Assembly: GCF_016587435.1 (NCBI RefSeq)
Contig: NZ_BNJJ01000027.1
Coordinates: forward strand, 43,751 to 107,750
From: Dictyobacter formicarum
GTDB taxonomy: Bacteria; Chloroflexota; Ktedonobacteria; Ktedonobacterales; Ktedonobacteraceae
Length of the DNA stretch: 64,000 nucleotides
Reading direction: 5' to 3'
Shown here: positions 8,137-17,866 of the stretch, one piece after another
Numbering within the stretch: the first letter of the stretch is position 1
How the letters are laid out: each line of letters starts with the position of its first letter
Position numbers and translations under genes: made by a program
Notes under the pieces: model-generated
Database searches by the model: none
Told to the model about the DNA's origin: nothing
Seen by the model: only the letters and a program-made list of their open reading frames with translations

Positions 8137-9156
8137 TTACCAGCTACTTCTCAATAAATTGTTTAATTCCTGTTCTTCGCAGGCCACAGGAAAAATCGAG
8201 CAACCAGTCATCTCCCTCAGGAGCGCAATAGTAACAGCATTGGTCGGTTCACGCATCGCTACGGTCAGATATTGGTGCTCGCGGCCGACAGGCACGCATT
8301 GCAGCTCACAGGCCACAGGATACGGTATCAATCGCACTAAACGATCTGGTAGGACGTGTGGCAATTCCATATATGGTATTCCCGCTTCTTTGCCGGTTTC
8401 CTCTTGCTGCTCATAAGCAGTATAAATGGGCGATAATTCAACTATTGGCATAGGTTTAACCCCGCGAGTATGGGCACTGATAATCGGGCGCAAGGTCAAT
8501 GTATGTTGAGCTTTGCCGAGCTGGTAATACATTTGCTCAAATGAAACAACTGCCCGGGGCGGGTAGGTAACGCCCCCCAGAGAGATAGTCGTCTCCCGGG
8601 TCAGTGGTGGATCGGTTGTTTCAGCTTGCATTAAACAAACACTATGATAAATACGCTCCAATATCTTTTGCTTACCGGCCTGGTCTACATCCGGGAAAAT
8701 AATAGCTGCCCCCGAGACGTCATAAATGAACATTTTGTCATCAATGCGTAAGACGCGACGTACATGGGTCAGCACCTGGTTTAGCAGGCTAGCCGCAACA
8801 TGGTAACTTTTGCGTCGATACAAAGCCTCAGATTGAGGTGCAAGCGGCGGCGCTTCTCTCTGTACAACGTGTAGTAAAAGTACACTGATCGGCTCTTGCG
8901 CAGGTAAGAAGTCATTCAATACGCCCCGAACTTTATTGCTTAGCTCTACTGAAACAGGCACGCATTGGTTTTCATTGCAGTCCTCCTCCGTTGACATTGT
9001 GCCCATCTGACAAATCTTGTCAAAGGCAACACATGTGCATATCTCATAGGCATCTATGGCCGGATCGGTACGCCGCTTTATCCTGGATGAAATCTGCGAG
9101 ATATTTGATGCCTGAAGAGGAATAGCTTTTTTCTTCTGCGTCATTCTGCTGTCCAC
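8137..9156 (-). CDS. Degenerate GGDEF-fold protein with GspE-N/MshEN-like C-terminal domain
   Basis: Residues about 85-220 follow the diguanylate-cyclase fold (LLLHVVQ at the first strand, KMFIYDVSGAAIIFPDVD at the signature hairpin, TISLGGVTYPP near the end). The GG(D/E)EF signature is replaced, so cyclase activity is unlikely. Residues about 265-335 resemble the second half of the GspE/PilB N-terminal domain: YLTVAMREPTNAVTIALLRE, then MTGCSIFPVACEEQELNNLL. In MshE and PilB that fold can bind c-di-GMP. The protein could be a c-di-GMP receptor or a scaffold; both are inference. It lies upstream of the response regulator at 9446-10144 in the opposite sense of reading order, separated by 290 bases. 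The GTG start at 9156 has a weak AGGAA; an ATG at 9144 is the alternative. Confidence 0.55.
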   Translation of the reverse strand: MDSRMTQKKKAIPLQASNISQISSRIKRRTDPAIDAYEICTCVAFDKICQMGTMSTEEDCNENQCVPVSVELSNKVRGVLNDFLPAQEPISVLLLHVVQREAPPLAPQSEALYRRKSYHVAASLLNQVLTHVRRVLRIDDKMFIYDVSGAAIIFPDVDQAGKQKILERIYHSVCLMQAETTDPPLTRETTISLGGVTYPPRAVVSFEQMYYQLGKAQHTLTLRPIISAHTRGVKPMPIVELSPIYTAYEQQEETGKEAGIPYMELPHVLPDRLVRLIPYPVACELQCVPVGREHQYLTVAMREPTNAVTIALLREMTGCSIFPVACEEQELNNLLRSSW

Positions 9157-9445
9157 ACTTATTCTATTCCTGGCACAGCCAGAGAGTCTCTTTTATTTAA
9201 CCATTACATCTGCACATATAGATACAAAAAGGCACTTCTTAATGTAAGTATAGGCACTTTTCTCGGTGAAAGGCGTAGCCATTCTGTTATGGTATGGTTA
9301 AAATACACTGGTTATGGTTAAGTTCCTATCAATTACAGTTTGCTTGCCAAAACAGGGGCAAGGATCCTGTTTTAAGCTCGACCTTGCAATCTGAACTTCT
9401 TTGCTACCCGCTGGTGCACTCTCTGTGCTGTGCCAAAAAAGCTAC

Positions 9446-10144
9446 CTACGGTTCAATTGAGATAGGAGCGGTAAAGGTATAGCCAACACCTGGTACAGTC
9501 ATGATGTATTGAGGCGAGTTGGGATCGGGCTCGACTTTTTGGCGTAAGTGCCGAATGTGTGTCTTGACCAGGCCAGAATCGCCGGCCTCGTCGTATCCCC
9601 AGACACGTTCAATAATCATGTCAGTGGTTAATACCTGGCCTGTATGCGAAATCAGCAAATGCAATAGGCGGCTCTCTGTAGGCGTCAGACGCACTTTGGT
9701 TCCATCACGAGTGACTTCGTGCCTCATGGCGTCTAGCGTAACAGGACCTACAGTGATAGCCGATGAGCCAGTCGTGCCACGCGTGTTAGAGGCCCGGCGC
9801 ATGACCGCTTTGATCCGCGCCAACAATTGGCGTGGGCTAAAGGGTTTGCGCAGATAATCGTCGGCCCCCATCTCCAGACCTCGCACTTCGTCGTCCTCAC
9901 GGTCATGCGCTGTCAGGATCATTACCATGGAATTTGTTTCTGTGCGCATCTGGCGACAGACTTCAAAACCATCAAGCTTGGGCATCTGAATATCTAAAAT
10001 TACCAGGTCTGGTAAGGTCTCTCGCCAACGTTTGATGGCCTGTTCTCCATCAAATGCTCGAACGACATCATAACCGTGACCTTTGAGCCAGTAGCTGAGC
10101 ATATCTACCATGTCGCGGTCATCGTCCGCCACCATGATCTTCAA
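9446..10144 (-). CDS. OmpR/PhoB-family response regulator
   Basis: Two-domain transcription factor of 232 residues. The receiver domain (1-120) has the acidic pair DDD near residue 7-9, phospho-acceptor Asp in LVILDIQMP near 51, Thr in MILTAHD and Lys in LRKPFSP near 103. The C-terminal winged helix (about 130-228) ends in the usual VPGVGYTF. No histidine kinase is encoded in the window, so the partner is elsewhere. The start is TTG at 10144, with GGAGG five bases upstream; an ATG three codons later is less well placed. Confidence 0.93.
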   Translation of the reverse strand: MKIMVADDDRDMVDMLSYWLKGHGYDVVRAFDGEQAIKRWRETLPDLVILDIQMPKLDGFEVCRQMRTETNSMVMILTAHDREDDEVRGLEMGADDYLRKPFSPRQLLARIKAVMRRASNTRGTTGSSAITVGPVTLDAMRHEVTRDGTKVRLTPTESRLLHLLISHTGQVLTTDMIIERVWGYDEAGDSGLVKTHIRHLRQKVEPDPNSPQYIMTVPGVGYTFTAPISIEP

Positions 10145-10623
10145 TTCTGCCTCCTACCTGTCCTACATTACAATACTAGGATGTACCAATGTTGCATAAA
10201 AATATAAATTCTGGATATGCTTCCGTTTGTAGTAACGGGACGGTACGAAGGCCAGTAACATCATGATACAAAATGGGCTATAGAATGACAAAATTATGCC
10301 TCGTGTCTATCTATAAAACATGAATCGTTCCGCGCTGCTCTACGGCTCTCAAAAGCCTTAAGTTTCAGGAGTGGGAATCTTCTGTCTATACGTGACGCAC
10401 TATCCAGAGCACGCTCGTCTGATAGACTTGTCGAACGTCATGGCGTATAGTTTGGGTGATTTGTGCCCGGTGATAAGGATAGGCTTGACGAAGGTTGGCA
10501 AAAGAGTTAGATTGTAACAACGCGCAAATATGCATCTGGTGCATACGCTTCTGTTGTGATGAGAGAGCTAAGTAGCAGGCACAGGAGAGCCGGCGCAATA
10601 AATAATAAAAGGATAAGTTGTTG
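10145..10623. other. Divergent intergenic region, nothing recognised
   Basis: About 480 bases between the divergent response regulator and cytidine deaminase genes. Short open frames here lack ribosome-binding sites and protein-like composition. No hairpin or repeat stands out. Confidence 0.4.
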
Positions 10624-11010
10624 ATGGAAAGAGAAACGTTGTTGGCTCTGGCTCGCGAAACAGCCCGGGGAGCACATTGTCCCTATTCCCATTTTCATGT
10701 AGGGGCCGCTCTGGTGGCGGATGGACAGGTTTTCGTTGGGGTAAATATTGAGATCTCTAGTTTTGGCCTGACTCTGTGTGCGGAACGCTCCGCTCTTTCG
10801 GCGGCGATGACCGCCCAGGCTAAACATATTACTCAGATCGCCATTGCCTGTATCGATGCTCCTGACGATGCTCCCGACTATGAACGCATGCCCTGTGGCG
10901 CTTGTCGTCAGTGGATCGCCGATCTGGCCCCTCAGGCAACAGTTTATATTGATGGGTGCACGCGAGATTTCCAGGTCTCTGATTTGTTGCCGTTTGCCTT
11001 CAAATTGTGA
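10624..11010 (+). CDS. cdd: Cytidine deaminase
   Basis: Pyrimidine-salvage enzyme that deaminates cytidine and deoxycytidine to uridine and deoxyuridine in the cytoplasm. It is a typical tetrameric-type Cdd of 128 residues. The zinc site is visible: Cys52-Ala-Glu54 in LTLCAERSAL, and Cys91 and Cys94 in MPCGACRQ. The substrate-loop motif PYSHFHVGAAL is at 20-30 and GVNIEISSFGLTLCAERSA is complete. The ATG at 10624 is ten bases after AAAGGA; two TTG codons just before it are in frame. It appears to be a single-gene unit. Confidence 0.95.
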   Translation: MERETLLALARETARGAHCPYSHFHVGAALVADGQVFVGVNIEISSFGLTLCAERSALSAAMTAQAKHITQIAIACIDAPDDAPDYERMPCGACRQWIADLAPQATVYIDGCTRDFQVSDLLPFAFKL

Positions 11011-11033
11011 CCGTTTTGTGTTGCTCTACCCTC

Positions 11034-11062
11034 TTGACATATACATATCCCTTGTGTACGCT
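11034..11062 (+). promoter_or_regulatory. Probable promoter of the first GCS2 gene
   Basis: TTGACA at 11034-11039, a 17-base spacer and TACGCT at 11057-11062. It lies about 270 bases upstream of the ATG at 11333. A 73-codon frame in between (11089-11310) has no ribosome-binding site, and I do not consider it a gene. Confidence 0.5.
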
Positions 11063-11332
11063 ATAAGTCCCAGTACTTTTTTAGTGTAGTGCCTAATCTA
11101 GTGCAACCTGTGCTTGAAAGCGTTCTATATAGAGGTGCTTTTATGCTGGTCTGGCGCAAGCGCGCACAATGGCCTTTACAACAATACGTTCTCCTGCCGG
11201 CGGTAGCTACCTTTCTTTCTTCTGCCGCAACTTCTCACTTCCGTTTTTCCCTGCGTTCTTCTTCTCCTGTAGGCGGCCCCATGTATATTCGTTCGACATC
11301 TGCACGCTGATATGATCCGAAAGGAGAAAGCG

Positions 11333-12469
11333 ATGTCACCACGTTTTACTCTCGGCGTCGAAGAAGAGTTTCAATTGGTCGAAAAAAATACAGGACAGCT
11401 GGTGTCTCACGTCCATACAGTTCTAGATAAAGGTATACCGGTCTTTGGTGAACTCATTAAGGCGGAGATGCTGCAATCTATGGTGGAAATTATTACGGGA
11501 GTCTGTAATGATATTCATGCCTTGCGTCAGGATCTATTTACGCGCCAGCAAAAGTTAGCACAGATCCTTGAAGGGGAAGGCCTGGCTATGATTAACGCAG
11601 GGACCCATCCCAGTGGACATTGGCGCGATCAACAGCGAACTATTAATCCCCGCTACGAGGAGCTGGAAGAGGAATTTCAAGATGTGGGTCGCTCGATTTT
11701 GATCTGTGGCTTGCATGTTCATGTTGGTATTGATACACATGAGCTGGCGGTTCCGTTGATGAATCAATTGCGCGTCTGGATCCCCCATCTGCTTGCTCTC
11801 TCGTCTAATTCACCTTTCTGGGTGGACCGTTATACAGGCTTAAAATCTTATCGCTCCATTGTGTGGCGGCGTTTCCCTCGCTCTGGCATTCCTAACATCT
11901 TTTCTTCTACCATGGAGTTTGATTGCTATGTGTCTGATTTGATGCGTAATGGTTGTATTGATAATGCCAAGAAGATCTGGTGGGATATTCGTCCCCATCC
12001 GTTCTTTGATACGATCGAATTTCGCATTTGCGATATGCCCGGTACATTTGAGGATACGATAGCGATCGCGGCCCTCTGCCAGGCGCTGGTCTGTAAATTG
12101 ACCCAACTCTATGAACATAATATGCAGATCATGGCGCTACCTAATAACTATATCGAAGAAAATAAATGGAAGGCCGCACGCTATGGATTGGATGCCGTAA
12201 TCGTTGATTTCCCTCAGAATCGTCGCCTGACTATGCGCGAGTCATTGTATGAAACGCTGGATTTTGTGGAGGATGTGGTGGATCAATTGGGCATTCGACG
12301 CGAAATCAATTATTTACGTACCCTCCTGGACGATCCTTATGGGACGGGGGCCGATCGCCAGATTGCTGTTTATAATGAGACGCAGAGCATTCAGGCGGTC
12401 ACGAAGTATTTGATACAGCGTTCGCTGCAGCATATCTCACCTGGCTCTATCGTGAGTACATCGCAATAA
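11333..12469 (+). CDS. Carboxylate-amine ligase / glutamate-cysteine ligase, GCS2 family (YbdK-like), copy 1
   Basis: ATP-dependent ligase of the GCS2 family (378 residues), which joins a carboxylate such as the gamma-carboxyl of glutamate to an amine such as cysteine. Family marks are TLGVEEEFQLV near the start, INAGTHPSGHW near residue 95, LHVHVGID near 128 and the later EFRICDMPGT segment. GCS2 members make gamma-glutamyl-cysteine or related compounds, and many have unassigned substrates, so the true product is open. The ATG at 11333 follows AAAGGAG at good spacing. A second, diverged copy lies at 42803-43915. It is a single gene, with a promoter upstream and a terminator downstream. Confidence 0.88.
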   Translation: MSPRFTLGVEEEFQLVEKNTGQLVSHVHTVLDKGIPVFGELIKAEMLQSMVEIITGVCNDIHALRQDLFTRQQKLAQILEGEGLAMINAGTHPSGHWRDQQRTINPRYEELEEEFQDVGRSILICGLHVHVGIDTHELAVPLMNQLRVWIPHLLALSSNSPFWVDRYTGLKSYRSIVWRRFPRSGIPNIFSSTMEFDCYVSDLMRNGCIDNAKKIWWDIRPHPFFDTIEFRICDMPGTFEDTIAIAALCQALVCKLTQLYEHNMQIMALPNNYIEENKWKAARYGLDAVIVDFPQNRRLTMRESLYETLDFVEDVVDQLGIRREINYLRTLLDDPYGTGADRQIAVYNETQSIQAVTKYLIQRSLQHISPGSIVSTSQ

Positions 12470-12555
12470 CATAATCTTTTCTGGCTGGCGCCCTCCTCTC
12501 AGTTGCCAGAATAAAATAACATAATAGTATGCATACATATGTCATACAATGGTGA

Positions 12556-12590
12556 GAAGGCCGCAGCGTCGCGGTCTTCCAGGTTTTTTT
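12556..12590 (+). terminator. Terminator of the first GCS2 gene
   Basis: Nine-base arms at 12556-12564 and 12571-12579, with one G-T pair, are followed after four bases by seven Ts (12584-12590). Confidence 0.7.
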
Positions 12591-12783
12591 CTTAACATGA
12601 GGGTATGCTTGTCTCTTTAAGCCTGATCATCAGCCATCAGATTATTGCCTGCGGTTACCACCCCATTCTAGTTGAAACTGGCGCTCCTTACACCTTTTAT
12701 TTAGTATAAAAATTGTAAAAAAATGTCGTCTCCAGACTAATGCATCTGTCCGCTGTTCCTATGCTTTTTAGCTCCAATGGAGC

Positions 12784-12834
12784 AAAAAAAATAATCTTAT
12801 GCATCGCAAAGAATGTGCGATGCATAAGATTATT
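12784..12834 (-). terminator. Long-stem terminator of the aldo/keto reductase gene, hairpin-repeat-like
   Basis: A perfect 19-bp stem (12790-12808 with 12816-12834) around a 7-base loop. On the minus strand it runs into a T tract (seven As at 12784-12790 on plus). The bases just after the stem on plus, GTGCGGACG...CGTCCGCA (12836-12862), resemble the right-hand box of repeat family A, so this may be a relict copy used as a terminator. Confidence 0.8.
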
Positions 12835-12865
12835 GGTGCGGACGCGGCTGCGCCCGTCCGCAAAA

Positions 12866-13828
12866 TTAGTAGTGTATAACACCCTCGAGAATAGCATCGA
12901 TACGCTGCAAGTCGCTATCGCTCAGCTTAATGTCTACTGCTTTGATATTCTCTTCGACCTGCGCCGGGCGCGATGCCCCGATGATGGTTGAGCTGACATT
13001 CTTCTGGCGCAAAATCCAGGCCAGCGCTAACTGGCTAACCTTATAGCCTCCTTCTTCGGCCAGTTTCTGCAATTCCTGAACGGCCGTCAAGGTCTTGTCA
13101 TTAAGCATATCTCCCATGAAACCGTTGATCTCGCTGTTGCCGGCACGAGTATCCGCACCTGGTTGCTGGCCAGGTTTGTATTTACCCGTCAGAACACCCT
13201 GCGCTAATGGTGAGAAGACTACTTGCCCAATACCTTCACGCTCACACAGAGGTATTATCTCGCGCTCAATGTAGCGATTTAACATGTTGTAGATTGGCTG
13301 ATTCGAGACGATTTTGTCCAGGTTCAGCTCACGAGCAGTGTAGACCGCATCAGCAATATTGGTCGTCGACCATTCGGAGACGCCCACGTAAAGAATTTTG
13401 CCCTGGGTGACCAAGTCGTCTAGTGCACGCAGGACTTCGTCGATCGGAGTCTCTGGATCATAGCGATGGCATTGATATAGATCAATATAATCAGTACCTA
13501 GCCGCTTCAAGCTGGCGTTACATTGCTCGATAATATGCTTGCGCGAAAGCCCTCGATCGTTGGGGCCTTCACCCATGGGGAAAAATACCTTGGTTGCCAG
13601 GACATATGAATCACGACTGTATTCGCTCAGAGCACGTCCGACAACTTTCTCAGCTTCGCCGCGATTATAAGCATTAGCTGTATCAAAGAAGTTGACGCCG
13701 CTTTCATAAGCACGGTGGATACAATCGATCGCTGTCTGTTCTTCGGTTGAATTGCCGTAAGTTAACCAGCTTCCAAGAGAAACGGCGCTGACTTTTACGC
13801 CAGCACGTCCTAAATGACGATATTCCAT
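12866..13828 (-). CDS. Aldo/keto reductase, Kv-beta/YghZ-like subgroup
   Basis: NADPH-dependent oxidoreductase of the AKR superfamily, 320 residues, (beta/alpha)8 barrel. Catalytic residues are visible: Asp and Tyr in FFDTANAYNRGEAE, Lys in VLATKVFFP and His in LYQCHRYDP. The cofactor-binding end is TIIGASRPAQVEENI. The length and the NDRGLSRKHI segment place it with the potassium-channel beta-subunit-like group (AKR6-like) that reduces varied carbonyls; its substrate is unknown. The ATG at 13828, with AAGGAC upstream, is preferred over an in-frame start at 13882. It is a single gene closed by the long-stem terminator. Confidence 0.92.
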   Translation of the reverse strand: MEYRHLGRAGVKVSAVSLGSWLTYGNSTEEQTAIDCIHRAYESGVNFFDTANAYNRGEAEKVVGRALSEYSRDSYVLATKVFFPMGEGPNDRGLSRKHIIEQCNASLKRLGTDYIDLYQCHRYDPETPIDEVLRALDDLVTQGKILYVGVSEWSTTNIADAVYTARELNLDKIVSNQPIYNMLNRYIEREIIPLCEREGIGQVVFSPLAQGVLTGKYKPGQQPGADTRAGNSEINGFMGDMLNDKTLTAVQELQKLAEEGGYKVSQLALAWILRQKNVSSTIIGASRPAQVEENIKAVDIKLSDSDLQRIDAILEGVIHY

Positions 13829-14023
13829 GGTAAATGTCCTTCTAGTACCATCGCCCTGGCAGGCGATCTCTATCTCCATCATGTGATGGAGATGCTTTAC
13901 TTGGTCTTGAACGTAATATCTTTTACATTATACAATAGTGCAGAGTGTTTAGTTGCGCTTGCAAACTTTATAAGATAGTGCAAAAGATATACGTTGAACG
14001 CGTGTTTAAATAATCTGCATTTC

Positions 14024-14162
14024 GTGCCTTTGGTGCTCAAAAATTATGATGTGGTGGTAGAAAATGTGTGCTCGGCGCACATTTTCTACCACCACATCAT
14101 ACCACATCATGGAAAAGAGTGCGGGCGCGCATGAGGCCGCCCGCACGGGGCGCTTTGATCCC
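14024..14162 (+). repeat. Family A composite hairpin repeat, copy at 14 kb
   Basis: Left box CGTGCCTTTGGTGCTCAAAA at 14024-14043, then a perfect 23-bp hairpin (14046-14068 with 14078-14100). The right box follows from 14117 (GAGTGCGGGCGCGCATGAGG, then CCGCCCGCACGGGG and GCGCTTTGATCCC). The same box order recurs at 29427-29570 and, inverted, at 58441-58599. It lies downstream of the sigma-factor gene (its stop is at 14235 on minus). Confidence 0.7.
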
Positions 14163-14234
14163 TATGATTATGGGAATCTACCATGCTCTGACGCGTGTTG
14201 AAGAAATAAAGTTGCTTGCAGCCTGGAGCTGCTG

Positions 14235-15242
14235 TCAGGCCCGAGCCAGTTCACGTATTCCTTCATAACGCTCTGGATAGCGTAGTTTGCGCAGGGCCTT
14301 CACTTCAATCTGGCGAATACGCTCTCGCGTCAGTCGGAAGATGGTGCCAACCTCGTCCAGGGAGAGTGAGTGTCCTTCTTTGAGGCCATAGCGCATTTCA
14401 ATAATGGTGCGCTCACGCGGACTGAGTACGGTTAGCGCTTGCTCGATCTGCGCTTGAAGTAGCTGGTTGGCGCTCTGGTCGACGGGGATAGCAATATTGG
14501 TGTTCTCGATAGCATCAGCCAGGTGATACTCTTCATCGTCTGCCATAGGAGCATCAAGGGAGATTGGCTGCTCAGAGGCGTTGAGGAGCTCTACGATACG
14601 CTCGCGCGGTAGGCCCATTTCGGCAGCAATATGCTCTGGTAGGGGCTCGATACCTTGCTCTTGATACATACGACGGGCAATGCGCTTGATTTTATAAATA
14701 AGTTCGACCACATGCACTGGAATATGAATGCTACGCGAGTGTTCCGCGATGGCCCGACTGATGGCCTGGCGTATCCACCAGGTTGCATAGGTACTGAAGC
14801 GAAAGCCACGTCGATAATCAAATTTTTGTGTTGCTCGCATCAACCCGATATTGCCTTCCTGGATCAGGTCTAACAATGGTAAGCCTTGATTTGAATAGCG
14901 CTTGGCGATACTTACGACCAGGCGCAGGTTGGCTTCAATCAGATGCTGACGGGCCTGTAAATCACCACGGGCCACCCGTTCAGCTATCTGCAATTCTTGC
15001 TCAGAAGTCAGCAAAGGATACATGCCTATTTCTTTTAAATATTGCTTTACGGCATCATCCACCGCCATACGCTGATCTTCTTCTATATCAGGTAGCTCTT
15101 CTTCGCAATCATCGAAAAAATCTTTTTCGTCTTCAAGTGGAACTTCATCAAAAACGACTTCCTTGGTCCGGCGTTTCTTTTCTACTTTTTCAGAAACGAG
15201 CGCCTCAGTATTTCTTGTTGCATTGACTGTTCTTGCCACCAT
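14235..15242 (-). CDS. RNA polymerase sigma factor, RpoD/SigA-like
   Basis: Promoter-recognition subunit of RNA polymerase, 335 residues. An acidic N-terminal stretch (about 30-65) replaces region 1.1. Region 1.2 is [18 protein letters not shown], and region 2 contains [19 protein letters not shown] and [13 protein letters not shown]. Region 3 follows, and region 4.2 has [20 protein letters not shown]. The match is at primary or group-2 sigma level; Chloroflexota often carry several such factors, so it need not be the housekeeping one. The ATG at 15242 follows GAAGGAG; the frame is open upstream to 15347 but lacks a second site. Confidence 0.93.
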   Translation of the reverse strand: MVARTVNATRNTEALVSEKVEKKRRTKEVVFDEVPLEDEKDFFDDCEEELPDIEEDQRMAVDDAVKQYLKEIGMYPLLTSEQELQIAERVARGDLQARQHLIEANLRLVVSIAKRYSNQGLPLLDLIQEGNIGLMRATQKFDYRRGFRFSTYATWWIRQAISRAIAEHSRSIHIPVHVVELIYKIKRIARRMYQEQGIEPLPEHIAAEMGLPRERIVELLNASEQPISLDAPMADDEEYHLADAIENTNIAIPVDQSANQLLQAQIEQALTVLSPRERTIIEMRYGLKEGHSLSLDEVGTIFRLTRERIRQIEVKALRKLRYPERYEGIRELARA

Positions 15243-15813
15243 ACCACCTAACTCCTTCTTCTCATGCATCGTAGTGCATGCGCACAATTCCAAGAAAATC
15301 CTATGCCGGCTGCTTTCAGCCTTTCTCATTGAATGTCTGTCATCCAATGTTTTTTGTAGATTGCTCTCTTGCTATTACTATTTGCAAGATCCATGCCAAA
15401 TGCCTTTAGCGTAGCGCAATTATACAAATCATATAGATACTCATTATTTTTTTCGCTAAAAAACAGATCTCCAACTTTGCTTATAAGCTTGATAAGCACA
15501 GAAAAATAGATTTTGAAGTGATGGGGGTTCAATCAAAAAATCGAAAGGTGTATCGGTAAAAGCTGAAGATATTTCGATTACTGCGGAAATTCACTCACTA
15601 TAGTGGAATGAGAAATCTATGAGGGAATCATCCATGCAGCCGGGACAGGCTAACTTCTGGATGGGTATATTAAATATAAATGAATGCATGTACCATGGGC
15701 AACTTATTGACTACAATCCTCGCGCCTGGTTAGGATTTGTGGATGTACCTGCGGCAGGCACATCCACAAACGGACAGTGCTTTGATGATGCAAATCGCAC
15801 AGGATACAGTACA
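15243..15813. other. Intergenic region upstream of the sigma-factor gene
   Basis: It contains the sigma-factor promoter region, with no convincing consensus. A hairpin at about 15735-15771 has a TTTGTGGATGT arm paired with ACATCCACAAA. A 95-codon plus-strand frame (15619-15906) overlaps the neighbouring gene antisense and is not protein-like. Otherwise nothing is recognised. Confidence 0.4.
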
Positions 15814-16527
15814 TTAGATAAAAGCCAGTACGGTAACCACCAATCCATAAATACAAAGAGGGATACCAATATAAAAGTTCTGCAAATAGGCCTCTGTCTT
15901 ATCTGAAAGATGCTGAATCATCAATATGCCTTCCGAGGCCAGCAGTATCAGAAAACTTAATACCGAGGCTACCAGAATCCATACCGCGCGCCATCCGCTC
16001 CGTATACGCGCCTGCTTATAATAGATCAGCAATAAAATCAGCGCAATGACTCCAATTATGACGACGCCTATCAGTATAACCGCATCGGCGTCAGAGGGGA
16101 GATCCTCTGAAAAAGTGCCAAATAAACCCAAAGCTACCCAGAACAGACCCCATAAATAAAATAGACTGCTGACGACAGAGCCGGCTGCGCTACGCTCTCT
16201 GGTAGGCTGAGGGGTGAAGGGCATTGCCCCTGCAAAGTTGCTGCCATATGGATTGTTATCGGGCGACGAATAACTATAAGGTCCATTAGCTTGATAGTTT
16301 TCTGGAGCCAGCGAAGTAACGTAATTGATGCTCTGTGGCGGTGAGTAGCCGGAGAGAGGCGGCGGCGGTGGCGAAACTTGAGCCTCATTGTCGATGGTGG
16401 TATACATTGACTGTGAGGGAACAGTATAGTCCATGGTAGTGTATATATGATTTAGCGGGGCGCCACATTTCTCGCAGTACATACTCTCCTGAGCGTTTTC
16501 ATGCTGGCAGGTCTTACAACGCTTCAT
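15814..16527 (-). CDS. Zinc-ribbon membrane protein
   Basis: The 237-residue protein starts with a zinc ribbon: CKTCQHENAQESMYCEKCG, with two CxxC pairs within residues 4-21. A Pro/Ser/Tyr-rich linker follows (about 30-110), then four hydrophobic segments in the C-terminal half (about 118-235). This zinc ribbon/Pro-rich/membrane arrangement is common for uncharacterised proteins of this bacterial group and recurs in the FHA protein at 25151-26797. Function unknown. GAGGAG upstream supports the ATG at 16527. It appears monocistronic. Confidence 0.75.
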   Translation of the reverse strand: MKRCKTCQHENAQESMYCEKCGAPLNHIYTTMDYTVPSQSMYTTIDNEAQVSPPPPPLSGYSPPQSINYVTSLAPENYQANGPYSYSSPDNNPYGSNFAGAMPFTPQPTRERSAAGSVVSSLFYLWGLFWVALGLFGTFSEDLPSDADAVILIGVVIIGVIALILLLIYYKQARIRSGWRAVWILVASVLSFLILLASEGILMIQHLSDKTEAYLQNFYIGIPLCIYGLVVTVLAFI

Positions 16528-17106
16528 GCATTTCTCCTCTGAATCCTTTTTCTTTGCTTATTTATGATAACCTGCGATGATTTCTTTATATGGAAAAATA
16601 ATGTGTCACTACTTGTCATTCTTTTTAGCTTAAAAATAAGGGAGCAGCTTCGATGCTATTCATTGAGGCCGCTATGCTTCAGAAGTAATCGCAGGTCAAA
16701 TCCATATTCCTGATATATTCTATATTAAAGCATTATTTTTGGAAAACTCCATTAGCGTCCTTGATGATTGGCCTTGCTGAGAAGTTGATGCTAGAACAGA
16801 CCAGATCATATAGCTTTGTGCCAAAAATACAAAATCTCTAACGGTACATACTAAATAATGATGAGAGTATGGGAGCCTCTAGCAGGCCCTAATCATAATT
16901 TACATTATCCATATGTCTACATTGCTGCTTCACAATAATGGTTATTATGTGTGCTCCCTTAAATGTATACAATCAGGAATATTGTCTACTTGTACAATGA
17001 AACCAGGGCTCACCATCGTTCGCGATGACTATAGTAATACTTTCCAGGTCTGTATTGCCTACTTTTGCATATTTCACACCACTATATCAAGGAGGTTGCA
17101 CCACAT
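16528..17106. other. Divergent intergenic region, nothing recognised
   Basis: About 580 AT-rich bases between divergent genes. It must contain two promoters, but no element stands out above the AT background. Short frames here lack ribosome-binding sites. Confidence 0.35.
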
Positions 17107-17721
17107 ATGTCCGATCAGATGCTGGCAGAGGCGTACCAACTCGGTAAACACCATAAGTTGGATCAATTTGTGGTTACACTGAAAGTAAACTACAAACTTT
17201 CGGATCTTTTCTATGCCTTCTATTTAATCGCGGCAATTCCAACTATCATCATTCTGCTCATCTTTGGCTTCTTTTTTTCCACCAACATTGCTATGAGCAG
17301 TACCGCTTACTATGCACTGGTCAGTACTGTTTCTCTCCTGTATCTATCGATCCTGTTGGTTTGCTGGTTGCGCAAATATAAGCCGTTGCTGCTACCTTTA
17401 CGCAAAGATCTGCATGTACATATTTATACTGCAGGTTTTATCTGCGTTATGAAGAGCCAGGCTGAGGTGGTGCGCTGGGAACAGATGAAGAGGGTGAGCT
17501 ATAAACGAGCCACCATTTTTAGAAGCAATGACACGGCCTCTGTAGTTAAAATTTGGCGTCAGGATGGGAAGAAATTTGTCTTTAATGCTATGATGAAGCA
17601 TATCGATATTCTGGGGCAACTGGCTGAACGTGAGTACCAGAAGCGGAACCAGCAAGCACAAGCTACGATCAAGAAGAAAAATATCAGCCTCTTTTTAAAT
17701 GATGAGCAAATGCTATTCTAG
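17107..17721 (+). CDS. Two-TM membrane protein with PH-like domain (DUF6585-like)
   Basis: 204-residue protein. After a short N-terminal helix with an LGKHHKLDQ motif it has two hydrophobic segments (about 38-63 and 70-92). A soluble C-terminal domain contains VHIYTAGFICVMKSQAEVVR and WEQMKRVSYK, the pattern of small bacterial PH-like domains such as DUF6585. The family name is a suggestion, not a certainty. The ATG at 17107 has an ideal AAGGAGGT nine bases upstream, which rejects the longer frame from 17065. The next gene, 145 bases downstream on the same strand, is also membrane-bound and may be co-transcribed. Confidence 0.65.
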   Translation: MSDQMLAEAYQLGKHHKLDQFVVTLKVNYKLSDLFYAFYLIAAIPTIIILLIFGFFFSTNIAMSSTAYYALVSTVSLLYLSILLVCWLRKYKPLLLPLRKDLHVHIYTAGFICVMKSQAEVVRWEQMKRVSYKRATIFRSNDTASVVKIWRQDGKKFVFNAMMKHIDILGQLAEREYQKRNQQAQATIKKKNISLFLNDEQMLF

Positions 17722-17866
17722 CTTGCCCGCTCTTGTTGACGCCTGGGAAGCCAGCAGGCTTCCCGAGTGAAGTCTTTTGCAGAGCGAGAGTGTTGCTGCA
17801 CAGGAAGGTCCGTGTCATAATGAAGTATATGCCTACTTTGTCAGAAATATGAAGGAGATTATAGCT

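Noticed and set aside
11089..11310. 73-codon plus-strand frame before the first GCS2 gene
   Set aside because: GTG start without Shine-Dalgarno, Ser/Arg-rich tail and no conserved feature; more likely the leader downstream of the 11034 promoter.
15619..15906. 95-codon plus-strand frame
   Set aside because: Runs into the zinc-ribbon gene antisense and contains the 15735-15771 hairpin; composition is not protein-like.
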